DNA of 64,000 bases, taken from NCBI RefSeq assembly GCF_001482305.1, contig NZ_LOHP01000060.1:186001-250000 (forward strand). Reading direction: 5' to 3'. This stretch comes from Leucobacter sp. G161. Its GTDB lineage: Bacteria; Actinomycetota; Actinomycetes; Actinomycetales; Microbacteriaceae. The notes beneath the pieces were generated by a model. The model made no database searches and was not told the DNA's origin. It was given only the letters and a program-made list of their open reading frames with translations. The translations under genes were made by a program, and so were the position numbers. This document shows, piece by piece, positions 54,774 to 62,413 of the stretch (its first letter is position 1; every line of letters begins with the position of its first letter).

Positions 54774-54822
54774 CCGGCACCCGGCACCCGGCACCCGGCA
54801 CCCGGCACCCGGCACCCGGCAC
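54774..54822. repeat. Perfect CCGGCAC heptamer repeat, seven copies
   Basis: Seven uninterrupted CCGGCAC units (49 bp) starting 18 bases after the GNAT stop. The unit is the same as CCCGGCA at 53285-53333, in the same orientation. Copy number is likely variable by slippage. Confidence 0.92.
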
Positions 54823-54903
54823 CCCACCGTATGCAATCGCCGATCCCTAGCGCCGAAACCGCGATTTTCTCCAGATATTGGGCAGATTACATACCGATGG
54901 ACC

Positions 54904-55003
54904 GGGCCCTGCTTGGGCAGGGGCCCTGCTTGCACCGGGCCCTGCTTGCACCGGGGCCCTGCTTGCACCGGGGCCCTGCTTGCACCGGGCCCTGCCGCGA
55001 CTG
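54904..55003. repeat. Six 16-17 bp tandem copies with GGGCCCTGCTTG
   Basis: GGGCCCTGCTTG starts at 54904, 54921, 54937, 54954 and 54971, with a sixth copy at 54987 that diverges after GGGCCCTGC. Spacing alternates 16 and 17 bp. Units are joined by CACCG or GGCAG, not by unique spacers. The region 54823-54903 and 55004-55030 holds no other feature. Confidence 0.88.
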
Positions 55004-55030
55004 CGCACAGCCAAGTTCTGCGGGACGGGC

Positions 55031-55477
55031 CTATGCCAGCTGCTCGAACGCAGGCGCTTGCGCTCGCTGGGCCCGCACTGCCTGCGCGTTGAGTCCGCCG
55101 CTCCAGCCGGGGTAGACCCTAAATCCGCGCTTGCCAGGGGAAGAGCCGGAACGCACGACTCCAAGATCGGCAAGCATGTCCTGGGTGAAGCGGAACACTC
55201 CGAACCGCTCCCCCTCTGTCACAAACACCATGAGGCCAACCACGGAACCTACGCGGGGAAATGGTCGCGTCTCGCCTCTCGCCCCGCGCTCCCAGCCTGC
55301 GACGAAGGCGCCGGGCTTCGTCGGCGTGACCCGCGCCGTGCGGATGCGCCACACTTCCCCATCCAGGGAAACGGTGCCGGATTCATAGCTACTGCTCTCT
55401 TCCTCTCCCCACGGGCCCGCCACAGCGCGTCCGTTGCCGTCATGCAGCTGAAAGCGTTCAAAGCTCGAGAATCTCAC
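55031..55477 (-). CDS. MepB-family protein
   Basis: A 148-residue protein matching the MepB pattern: ARVTPTKPGAFVAGWERG, then RPFPRVGSVVGLMVFV, GERFGVFRFTQDMLADLGVV, and GKRGFRVYPGWSGGLNAQAV. MepB is named for its place beside the MepRA multidrug locus in staphylococci and has no known activity. The GTG at 55477 is the best start because the longer frame (to 55672) crosses the divergent arsR promoter; no Shine-Dalgarno is clear. It diverges from the ArsR-MFS operon, a context like mepRAB. Confidence 0.65.
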   Translation of the reverse strand: MRFSSFERFQLHDGNGRAVAGPWGEEESSSYESGTVSLDGEVWRIRTARVTPTKPGAFVAGWERGARGETRPFPRVGSVVGLMVFVTEGERFGVFRFTQDMLADLGVVRSGSSPGKRGFRVYPGWSGGLNAQAVRAQRAQAPAFEQLA

Positions 55478-55529
55478 TGGACCAGGGTATCCCCGTGATC
55501 CGGTGCCGAAAGCCGTGCAGGCGCACGCG

Positions 55530-55553
55530 CGACCGCGACCCCGACCGCGACCG
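55530..55553. repeat. Four CGACCG-type hexamers
   Basis: CGACCG, CGACCC, CGACCG, CGACCG in tandem between the MepB-like gene and the arsR operator. Confidence 0.5.
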
Positions 55554-55572
55554 TCGGCACAATGCGAAAACT

Positions 55573-55612
55573 CCACAATAACTCTTGCGCAATAGTCATT
55601 GTGGACTATTCT
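55573..55612 (+). promoter_or_regulatory. arsR operator and leaderless promoter
   Basis: A 32-bp dyad (55573-55604) centred on TTGCGCAA: arms CCACAAT/ATTGTGG and ACT/AGT match, with only two mismatched pairs. Its centre contains a -35-like TTGCGC (55585-55590), spaced 16 bases from TATTCT (55607-55612). The predicted transcript start falls on the ATG at 55619. A bound dimer would cover the -35 and block expression. Confidence 0.75.
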
Positions 55613-55618
55613 GGTGGC

Positions 55619-56233
55619 ATGACCCCTCCAGCTAATGTGCACCACGCCGCCCAAATGCGTGTGCTCGCGCACCCCACGAGGCTCCGCCTGCTCGCGCTAC
55701 TGCGCGAGCTCGGCCCACGGACGGCCGCGCACCTCGCCGAGTTCGTCGACGAGGCACCGGGTTCGCTGAGCTACCACCTGCGCAAGCTTGCGAGCGCCGG
55801 CTTCATTGAAGAAGCTCCCGAGGCCGGCTCCGACGGCAGGCAGCGGTGGTGGCGCGCATCACACGAGGCAACGCAGTGGGACACGGCCGAGTTCACGCGC
55901 GACCCAGAGCGCCTGGCGGCACAGCAAGACCTGTTCGCGCTGCTCGGGCAGTTCTACGCACGGCAACTCACCAGCTACATGCAGTCCGCTGCAGATCTCC
56001 CACCGGAGTGGGTCGAGGCCGGGTTCGTCACCGATCGGCGGCTGCGCTTGACGGCCGCGCAGCTGGCCGAGCTCAGCGCCGAGGTCACCGCATTGGAGGG
56101 CCGCTGGCTCGACGTCAGCGCTGCCAATGTTGCCGCCAGCACAGCCCAGGATGCCGACTCTGCGGGCAGCCCCTCGCGGCAGGCCGAAATCGCAGAGGTC
56201 TTCTTCCTCGCACAGGGCTATCAGCAGCCGTGA
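55619..56233 (+). CDS. ArsR-family (HTH) regulator
   Basis: A 204-residue winged-helix regulator of the ArsR type. The N-terminal 80 residues read RVLAHPTRLRLLALLRELGPRTAAHLAEFV and GSLSYHLRKLASAGFIEEA; the remainder is helical, with no metal-binding cysteines, so a non-metal ligand or protein partner is likely. The stop overlaps the MFS start as GTGA. A dyad on its promoter suggests autoregulation, and it probably also controls the MFS gene. Confidence 0.88.
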   Translation: MTPPANVHHAAQMRVLAHPTRLRLLALLRELGPRTAAHLAEFVDEAPGSLSYHLRKLASAGFIEEAPEAGSDGRQRWWRASHEATQWDTAEFTRDPERLAAQQDLFALLGQFYARQLTSYMQSAADLPPEWVEAGFVTDRRLRLTAAQLAELSAEVTALEGRWLDVSAANVAASTAQDADSAGSPSRQAEIAEVFFLAQGYQQP

Positions 56234-57465
56234 GCGCGCGCGAACGATCCGGGTCGCTCCCGCTGCGGGCCCTACTGACGAGTCACGCTCTCTCGCGGAC
56301 CGGCAATGTCGTGACCGTGTTCGCGATCCCCTTCGCGGTGCTGGGCTCAGGCGGCGGGGCGATCGAGGTCGGGCTCGCGGCCGCCGCTTCGACCGCTCCG
56401 GTCGTCATCGGCGGCACCCTGGGAGGGGCGCTCATCGACCGGCTCGGCTATGTCCGGGCGTCGGTGCTTGCAGACATCATGAGCGGGGCAACGCTCGCAC
56501 TCATTCCGCTGCTCGCCGCGGCACAGCTCCTCCCCTTCCCTGCGCTCCTCGCACTGGTGTTTCTCGGTGGCCTGTTCGACACTCCGGGCGAGACGTCGCG
56601 GCGCGTACTCCTGCCACCCCTCTCACGCAGCGCCGGAATTCCGATTGAGCGTTCGATTGGGTTCCTCGACGGAACGAGCAGACTGTCGTCGCTTCTCGGA
56701 GCTCCACTCGCCGGCATCCTGGTGGCCGCCGTCGGACCGCATCCGGCGCTCTTCGTGACGGCTGGCACGTTCGCCATCTCGGCGGCGCTCACGGCCGCCG
56801 CCGTCAGGCTCCCACGAGGAGCGATTCCGGCGCCGAGTGGCAACGGATACTGGCGCGATCTCGGCGAGGGATTCAGATTCGTGGCGAAGGATCCGCTCCT
56901 CGTACGCATCATCACCCTTGTCGTCGTGACGAACGCGCTCGACGCGGCACGCTCGGGCACATTGATGCCGCTCTACGCGGCAGAGGAGCTCGGCGGCTCG
57001 GCACCGCTGGGGCTCATCGTCGGCGCGTTCGGCGCGGCCGCGCTCGTCGGCACCATTGGTTTCGGGTATGTTGCGCACCGGCTCCCCCGCCGGGTCCCGT
57101 TCGCGCTCTGCTTCACGGTTGCGGGCGCGTTTGCGTTCGCCCCGGCACTCGGTTTCCACACTCCGGGCATGATCGCCGCGGCGGTGGTGAGCGGACTGGC
57201 CGCTGGCGCGATCAACCCGATCCTCGGCGCAGCGCAGTTCGAGCGAGTACCGACGGAGCTCCGGGGCCGAGTGCTTGGCCTCGTCACCGCTGGCGCGTGG
57301 GCGGGCATGCCGCTCGGTGGCTTCCTCGGAGGTCTCGGTGCTGATGTGCTCGGCACGCGAGCGACCTTCGCGGTCATCGGCGTCATCTACGTCGTGCTCA
57401 CGCTCACGCCGCTCCTTGGCGGCCCATGGCGGCTTATGGAGCGGGCAGCCGCCGAGCCGCGTTGA
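56230..57465 (+). CDS. MFS exporter coupled to arsR
   Basis: A 411-residue major facilitator transporter. It starts at the GTG at 56230, overlapping the arsR stop; a longer frame from 55846 runs through arsR and is discarded. LTSHALSRTGNVVTVFAIPF opens span 1, LIDRLGYVRASVLAD is the loop 2-3 signature, and RGRVLGLVTAGAWAGMPLGGFLGG lies near the end. Substrate unknown; co-regulation by the ArsR partner suggests an exporter of a toxic or signalling molecule. The 3' end overlaps the convergent DUF1648 gene by 32 bases. Confidence 0.87.
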   Translation: MSARERSGSLPLRALLTSHALSRTGNVVTVFAIPFAVLGSGGGAIEVGLAAAASTAPVVIGGTLGGALIDRLGYVRASVLADIMSGATLALIPLLAAAQLLPFPALLALVFLGGLFDTPGETSRRVLLPPLSRSAGIPIERSIGFLDGTSRLSSLLGAPLAGILVAAVGPHPALFVTAGTFAISAALTAAAVRLPRGAIPAPSGNGYWRDLGEGFRFVAKDPLLVRIITLVVVTNALDAARSGTLMPLYAAEELGGSAPLGLIVGAFGAAALVGTIGFGYVAHRLPRRVPFALCFTVAGAFAFAPALGFHTPGMIAAAVVSGLAAGAINPILGAAQFERVPTELRGRVLGLVTAGAWAGMPLGGFLGGLGADVLGTRATFAVIGVIYVVLTLTPLLGGPWRLMERAAAEPR

Positions 57466-57982
57466 TGATGCGCACGACGCCCACCCCGGTGGCACCGAGC
57501 AGCGCTGCAATCATCAGGAGGTTGAAGAACGCGAGGTCGAGCGCGAGCAGCGTGCTCAGCGCGAAGCTGACGGTGAGCAGCGAGATCGCGAGGGCGGCCC
57601 AAACTACCATCCGTTCGCCCTCCCGGTAGATCGCCTGCGCGTTGCTCTCCGTAATCTCCGTCGGGTAGTTGAACAGGTGCGGCTTGGTCGACAACCAAGC
57701 TGAACCGAACACGAGCGCGCCGAAGACCCCGACGAGCACGAAAACGTAACGCTTCGGTCCCCAGCCATCGGCGACACCAGCGAGATTGAAGTGGATCGGG
57801 ATCTCATTGGGCAGCGTGGCGTACCCGATGAGGAGCGCCAGTGTGGAACCCAGGGTGAGCAGGATCGATCCGCGCCGCAGCCAGGTCGTCACCGCACCGG
57901 TCCGGTACACCTTGCGGGGGCGGCCTGCGGATTTCGTCGCGGCAGCCGCGGGGGTCTCGGGCGCACTGCCGTGTGGACTCAT
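57434..57982 (-). CDS. DUF1648 membrane protein
   Basis: A 182-residue protein with a DUF1648 segment: YATLPNEIPIHFNLAGVADGWG (about 52-73) after a first span, then three more spans. DUF1648 proteins include the SdpI immunity protein, but most have no known role. The ATG at 57982 is preferred over GTG 57991; TAGGGT seven bases upstream suggests a leaderless mRNA. Its end lies inside the convergent MFS gene. Confidence 0.82.
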   Translation of the reverse strand: MSPHGSAPETPAAAATKSAGRPRKVYRTGAVTTWLRRGSILLTLGSTLALLIGYATLPNEIPIHFNLAGVADGWGPKRYVFVLVGVFGALVFGSAWLSTKPHLFNYPTEITESNAQAIYREGERMVVWAALAISLLTVSFALSTLLALDLAFFNLLMIAALLGATGVGVVRIINAARRLPAP

Positions 57983-58109
57983 GCCTTCCACCCTAACCGG
58001 TGGCTACAGGAGGCGACCCACGGGGACTGTTCGGGGTCGTTGCCTTCTCGAGACAGCGCAGTTCGCATCTCTGTGAGGCGTGAAGTCACAACCCAGCTAC
58101 ACTGCGAGT

Positions 58110-58841
58110 GTGAGTATCCCTGCCGAAGAGCTGCTCGAACGCCCCACACGATGTTCCCCGCTTGATCCTGCGCTGACCGCCACGCTGGCGGCCTTTCACG
58201 CCGAGCGACCGGAGGAGGCTGAGGAGGACGTGCACATGGTCGCCGCCCTCGTCGACCACGTGCTCGAGCGCTGCAGTTCGCCTGGCGAACTCGTTTTCGA
58301 CCCGTTCGCGGGCTTCGGCACGACAATTGAGCGCGCCGCGCTGCTCGGCAGACGCGCGCTCGGGATCGAGCTCCTCCCCGAGCGCGTCGAGCAGCTCCAG
58401 CGGCGCGTGCCAGGCGCTCGGGTCATCGAGGGTGACGCGCGCGAGCGGCTCCGGATCGTACGCGCAATCTCCCCCGCGGTCGCAGACGGCTTGGTGGATC
58501 TCGTGCTCACCTCCCCGCCGTATATGACGAAGGATCATCACGAAGCCGACCCGCTCACCGCTTACGAGCAGAACACCGGAGACTACGGCAAGTACCTTCA
58601 GGAGCTCAGCCTCGTCGCCGCGCAGTGCGCTCGGCTCGTGAAGCCCGGCGGGTTCGTGGTGTGGAACGTCGCAGACATCCACCACATGGGCGCGACAACG
58701 CCGCTCATTGCGGACTGCGCGCGGGTGCTTGGACGGCATCTCGAGTCGGTGGGCGTCACCGAGATCCACTGGGACGCGCTCCCCCACGATCTCGTCGCCG
58801 ACGCACTGCTGGTGTTTCGTCGAACGGCGCAGTCTCCCTAA
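58110..58841 (+). CDS. Orphan DNA/RNA methyltransferase (N4/N6-type motifs)
   Basis: A 243-residue SAM methyltransferase with an S-adenosylmethionine motif DPFAGFGTT (about 61-69) followed by the catalytic motif TSPPYM (about 133-138). The order is motif I then IV, opposite to beta-class N4/N6 enzymes. No restriction gene is adjacent, so if it modifies DNA it is solitary; an RNA target is also possible. Start: GTG 58110 fits a TACACT box six bases upstream; GTG 58080 is an alternative that adds ten residues. The stop overlaps the convergent neighbour by 4 bases. Confidence 0.8.
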   Translation: MSIPAEELLERPTRCSPLDPALTATLAAFHAERPEEAEEDVHMVAALVDHVLERCSSPGELVFDPFAGFGTTIERAALLGRRALGIELLPERVEQLQRRVPGARVIEGDARERLRIVRAISPAVADGLVDLVLTSPPYMTKDHHEADPLTAYEQNTGDYGKYLQELSLVAAQCARLVKPGGFVVWNVADIHHMGATTPLIADCARVLGRHLESVGVTEIHWDALPHDLVADALLVFRRTAQSP

Positions 58842-59428
58842 ACGCGACCTCGCTCGTCGATGGGCCGACTCCGGTACGCAGACCAAGCTGCGAGCAGGTC
58901 GGCGCGGCTCCCCTCGGGGTAGCGCGCATGCCAGGCCCGGGTGAATCGGTTGAACTCGAACTGCTTGTCAATCTCGCGGGGCGCCTGATCCCGCGTCGCA
59001 TACCAGTGGGCAATCGCGTCGTCGAGCGTGCGTGTGCCGTCTGAGGCGGGGAAGAATGCGCGCATTTCGGCATCAAAGTGGAACCCGTCACCCACCTGCT
59101 CCGTCAACCACGCACGCACCACCTGGCTCGACCGCTGCCCGACCGGGATCAGCGTCGAGCCGGTGAGCTGGCCCGCGAGCTGTTTCGATCCGCTCGTGCG
59201 GGCTGTGGCGGGCTCGACGAACTCGCTCCCCGCGAGCTTCGCGGCGATGCGGGCGGCGAGCACTTCTTTGCCCCCGGAGGCGCGGATCCCGAGCGCCCTC
59301 GCGAACACAACCAGCTCGTCCTTCAGCCAGTACCAGCGCGAGAACTCCTCAGCAGATACGTCGGCGGCGAGCTGAGGCCGCTGCCCCGCCGATCCAGGAG
59401 ATGCTGATTCGTGCGCGTTCGGAGGCAT
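58838..59428 (-). CDS. SAP-domain/DUF6434-like protein
   Basis: A 196-residue protein. VSAEEFSRWYWLKDELVVFARALGIRASGGKEVLAARIAAKL (given as a region, about 24-65) is a SAP-like helix-extended-helix that in other proteins binds nucleic acid. The C-terminal half, FHFDAEMRAFF, TLDDAIAHWY and FNRFTRAWHARYPE, fits DUF6434. Function unknown. TAGCCT six bases before the ATG suggests a leaderless mRNA. It is convergent with the methyltransferase gene by a 4-base overlap. Confidence 0.78.
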   Translation of the reverse strand: MPPNAHESASPGSAGQRPQLAADVSAEEFSRWYWLKDELVVFARALGIRASGGKEVLAARIAAKLAGSEFVEPATARTSGSKQLAGQLTGSTLIPVGQRSSQVVRAWLTEQVGDGFHFDAEMRAFFPASDGTRTLDDAIAHWYATRDQAPREIDKQFEFNRFTRAWHARYPEGSRADLLAAWSAYRSRPIDERGRV

Positions 59429-59517
59429 CCGCTCAGGCTAGCAGCGAGGCCCGGCGAGGTGAGGCGCCGCGCAGTGCGGTGATGGTGCGTGCCGCGCGAG
59501 CCCGCTACCGTTGACGC

Positions 59518-60072
59518 ATGTTTGGAGTTCGGCGAATCAGCGACAGCGTCACACTGCGGCCTCTCACCGTGTCCGACGCGGGGGCGGTCGCAGAGGCCTA
59601 CGTCCGAAACCGTGACCACCTCGCTCCGTGGGAACCGATCCGCCCAGAGGAGTACTACGGCGAGGCCTGGCAGGCCACTGATCTCGCGCGCCGAGTGGCC
59701 GAGGCCGACGCGGGCCTGGGGGTGTCGTTCGGCATGTTCGACGGAGACGCAGTGATCGGCCGCTTCAACGTCGCGGGTGTCTCACGCGGGCCTTTCCAGA
59801 GCGCGGGACTCGGGTACTGGATGGACAAGGACTATGCCGGCCGTGGTCTCGCGTCAGCCGCCGTGCAGGCCATCGTGGGAGCTGCTCGCGGCGAGCTCAG
59901 GCTCCATCGGCTCGAGGCGAGCACGCTGCTCCACAACATCGGCTCGCAGCGGGTGCTTGAGAAAGCGGGCTTCGAACGCATCGGGATGGCCCCCAAATAC
60001 CTGCGCATCGCAGGCGAGTGGCAGGATCACGCCCTGTTCCAGATCATCCTGCACCACGACGCGTCTCGGTGA
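59518..60072 (+). CDS. RimJ/RimL-type GNAT acetyltransferase
   Basis: A 184-residue N-acetyltransferase of the ribosomal-protein type. LRPLTVSDAGAVAEAY opens it, GLGYWMDKDYAGRGLASAAV is the acetyl-CoA region, and HRLEASTLLHNIGSQRVLEKAGF the C-terminal motif; it ends DHALFQIIL. This is the kind of domain from which the remnant at 54.1 kb derives. TACCGT six bases before the ATG suggests a leaderless mRNA. Target unknown. Confidence 0.88.
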   Translation: MFGVRRISDSVTLRPLTVSDAGAVAEAYVRNRDHLAPWEPIRPEEYYGEAWQATDLARRVAEADAGLGVSFGMFDGDAVIGRFNVAGVSRGPFQSAGLGYWMDKDYAGRGLASAAVQAIVGAARGELRLHRLEASTLLHNIGSQRVLEKAGFERIGMAPKYLRIAGEWQDHALFQIILHHDASR

Positions 60073-60109
60073 TCAGCGGCAGGCACACACCGGACGATGA
60101 CTCCCGACG

Positions 60110-60448
60110 CTAGTCGGTGAAGGCGCAGCTGCCGTCGCCTGAAATCAAGAGCCCCATTGTGGGTGAGGTGGCGCTGAGCTCCGCTTCGCCCGAGCAGTAG
60201 TCGAGCGCGTCGATCTTCAGCCAGCCGAGGGGTACGTCTTCGATGGCGCGCCCATCTCCTTCGCGGAGCTCGACCGACGCGAACTCCTCCCCGCCGATGC
60301 TCAGGGCAACCTCGACGCTGTCGCTGTCGTAGTCATCCGCAAATTCGCTCACCTGCAGCGTGACCGTGCCTGTCGGGTCGGCCGCGCAGCCGGCGAGCGC
60401 CAATCCCGTGATAACTGCGAGCGTTCCAGCGGCGAGTAGTCGTTGCAT
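60110..60448 (-). CDS. Small putative lipoprotein
   Basis: A 112-residue protein not recognised beyond its signal. A lipobox LALAGC (Cys about 21) follows a hydrophobic run, then a Thr/Val/acidic-rich beta-like region and two further cysteines (DYCSGE, GSCAFTD) that could pair. Starts ATG 60448 with GATACT seven bases upstream, no Shine-Dalgarno. Role unknown. Confidence 0.75.
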   Translation of the reverse strand: MQRLLAAGTLAVITGLALAGCAADPTGTVTLQVSEFADDYDSDSVEVALSIGGEEFASVELREGDGRAIEDVPLGWLKIDALDYCSGEAELSATSPTMGLLISGDGSCAFTD

Positions 60449-60517
60449 ACTCTGAAGTATCCCGCATCCCGCTGCGCCGGTGGTTGCCGCGGGCGGCGCG
60501 CCGCCCCGCGCACAACA

Positions 60518-60553
60518 CAAACGGGGGCCCGGCCGAAGCCGAACCCCCGTTTG
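60518..60553 (-). terminator. UUCG-loop terminator after aceA
   Basis: On the minus strand a 16-bp stem (outer arms CAAACGGGGG and CCCCCGTTTG, inner part with two G-U pairs) closes on a TTCG tetraloop, followed by a T-rich GTTTGTGTTGTG. This is a strong intrinsic terminator 44 bases after the aceA stop. Confidence 0.9.
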
Positions 60554-60596
60554 CGGGAAATGTGATCGCCTCTACGGGGCTCAGCCCCGGAGACTG

Positions 60597-62192
60597 TTAG
60601 TTGAACTGGTTCATCGTGTTGTCCTTACCACCCGCCTTCAGCGCTGCGTCACCTGCGAAGTACTCCTTGTGGTTGTCGCCCAGGTCGCTGCCTGCCATGT
60701 TCTGGTGCTTCACGGTTGCGATGCCCTGGCGGATCTCCTCGCGCTGTACGTCGCGGACGTAGGTGAGCATGCCCTCGTCACCGAAGTAGCCCTTCGCCAG
60801 GTTGTCGGTCGACAGCGCAGCGGTGTGGTACGTCGGCAGGGTGATGAGGTGGTGGAAGATACCTGCACGAGCGGCACCGTCACGCTGGAAGGTGCGGATC
60901 TTCTCGTCAGCCAGATCGGCGAGCTCGGTGCCGTCGTAGTCGACGCTCATGAGCGCGTCGCGATCGTATGCCGAGACGTCCTTGCCCTCTTCTGCGAGCT
61001 GGTCGAATGCCTGCTGGCGGAAGTTCAGGGTCCAGTTGAACGAGGGGCTGTTGTTGTAGACGAGCTTCGCGTTCGGGATGACCTCGCGGATGCGATCCAC
61101 CATGCCGGCGATCTGCTCGACGTGCGGCTTCTCGGTCTCGATCCAGAGGAGGTCGGCGCCGTTCTGCAGCGACGTGATGGAGTCGAGCACGCAGCGGTCC
61201 TCTCCGGTGCCGGCGCGGAACTGGAAGAGGTTCGATGCGAGACGCTTCGGGCGGAGCAGCTTGCCGTCACGCTTGATGACGACGTCACCGTTGCCGAGGT
61301 CGGCGTCAGAGATCTCCTCGACGTCGAGGAACGAGTTGTACTGGTCACCGAGATCACCAGGGGTCTCGCTGACGGCGATCTTCTGGGTGAGGCCCGCGCC
61401 GAGCGAGTCGGTGCGCGACACGATCACGCCGTTGTCGATGCCAAGCTCAAGGAACGCGTAGCGGATCGCGTTGATCTTCGCGACGAAATCCTCGTGCGGA
61501 ACAGTGACCTTGCCGTCCTGGTGGCCACACTGCTTCTCGTCGGAGACCTGGTTCTCGACCTGCAGCGCGCACGCGCCGGCCTCGATCATCTTCTTCGCGA
61601 GGAGGTAGGTCGCCTCGGGGTTGCCGAATCCAGCGTCGATGTCGGCGATGATCGGCACAACGTGAGTCTCAAAGTTGTCGATCTGTGACTGGATGAACTC
61701 GACTGCGGTCTCGTCGCCGGCAACGCGTGCCTCGTCAAGCTGCGTGAAGAGCAGGTCGAGCTCGCGGGCGTCAGCCTGGCGGAGGAAGGTGTAGAGCTCC
61801 TCGATGAGTGCGGGAACTGAGGTCTTCTCGTGCATCGACTGGTCGGGCAGCGGGCCGAACTCGGAGCGGAGGGCGGCAACCATCCAGCCGGAGAGGTAGA
61901 GGTAGCGCTTGTTCGTGGTCTTCAGGTGCTTCTTGATGGAGATCATCTTCTGCTGACCGATGAAGCCGTGCCAGACACCGAGCGACTGGGTGTACAGCGA
62001 GGAGTCCGCGTCGTACTCTTCCATGTCCTTGCGCATGATGTCTGCGGTGTACTGGGCGATCTCGAGACCGGTCTTGAAGCGGTTCTGCGCCCGCATGCGT
62101 GCGACGTACTCAGGGTTGATGCGATCCCAGCTGCTGCCGTGCTGCGCCTTGAGTGCTTCTACGGCTTCGATGTCGTTGCTGAATGCAGTCAT
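60597..62192 (-). CDS. aceA: Isocitrate lyase (long, KQCGH type)
   Basis: Cleaves isocitrate to glyoxylate and succinate, the entry of the glyoxylate bypass used on acetate or fatty acids. The 531-residue enzyme has catalytic-loop signature KQCGH (in SDEKQCGHQDG) rather than KKCGH, and the insert-bearing layout of the long Pseudomonas/Acinetobacter-type enzymes, not the about 430-residue M. tuberculosis Icl1 type. VPIIADIDAGFGNPEAT holds metal-site Asp residues. AAAGGAG precedes the ATG. Malate synthase is not adjacent. Confidence 0.95.
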   Translation of the reverse strand: MTAFSNDIEAVEALKAQHGSSWDRINPEYVARMRAQNRFKTGLEIAQYTADIMRKDMEEYDADSSLYTQSLGVWHGFIGQQKMISIKKHLKTTNKRYLYLSGWMVAALRSEFGPLPDQSMHEKTSVPALIEELYTFLRQADARELDLLFTQLDEARVAGDETAVEFIQSQIDNFETHVVPIIADIDAGFGNPEATYLLAKKMIEAGACALQVENQVSDEKQCGHQDGKVTVPHEDFVAKINAIRYAFLELGIDNGVIVSRTDSLGAGLTQKIAVSETPGDLGDQYNSFLDVEEISDADLGNGDVVIKRDGKLLRPKRLASNLFQFRAGTGEDRCVLDSITSLQNGADLLWIETEKPHVEQIAGMVDRIREVIPNAKLVYNNSPSFNWTLNFRQQAFDQLAEEGKDVSAYDRDALMSVDYDGTELADLADEKIRTFQRDGAARAGIFHHLITLPTYHTAALSTDNLAKGYFGDEGMLTYVRDVQREEIRQGIATVKHQNMAGSDLGDNHKEYFAGDAALKAGGKDNTMNQFN

Positions 62193-62216
62193 GGTGACTC
62201 CTTTGTAGTGATTGCC

Positions 62217-62236
62217 AGATCACGTCGCGGTGATCT
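62217..62236. promoter_or_regulatory. Inverted repeat in the aceA leader
   Basis: AGATCAC (62217-62223) and GTGATCT (62230-62236) with a 6-base spacer, 25-44 bases upstream of the aceA ATG. It can be an operator or an RNA hairpin near the ribosome-binding site. The half-sites are everted compared with a CRP/GlxR site. The rest of 62193-62413 has no other call. Confidence 0.45.
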
Positions 62237-62413
62237 TTCTGGGCTACTTCTCACTCTGCACCCTCCACAACCACGACAATGCACAATCCGGGGGTGAAAT
62301 TTACGAGTATTTCTGCTCGCTAGAAGATTCAACGCATTCGACCGTCTGTTTTGCGTACGCTGCACTGCTCCACCCAAGCCTGCAATTCCTCGGGCCTGGA
62401 CTACAGTTCAGGC

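Noticed and set aside
54904-55003. Possible CRISPR array
   Set aside because: Repeats are contiguous at 16-17 bp with no unique spacers and no cas genes nearby.
62217-62236. CRP/GlxR site before aceA
   Set aside because: Half-sites are ATCAC...GTGAT, the everted order of the TGTGA-N6-TCACA consensus.
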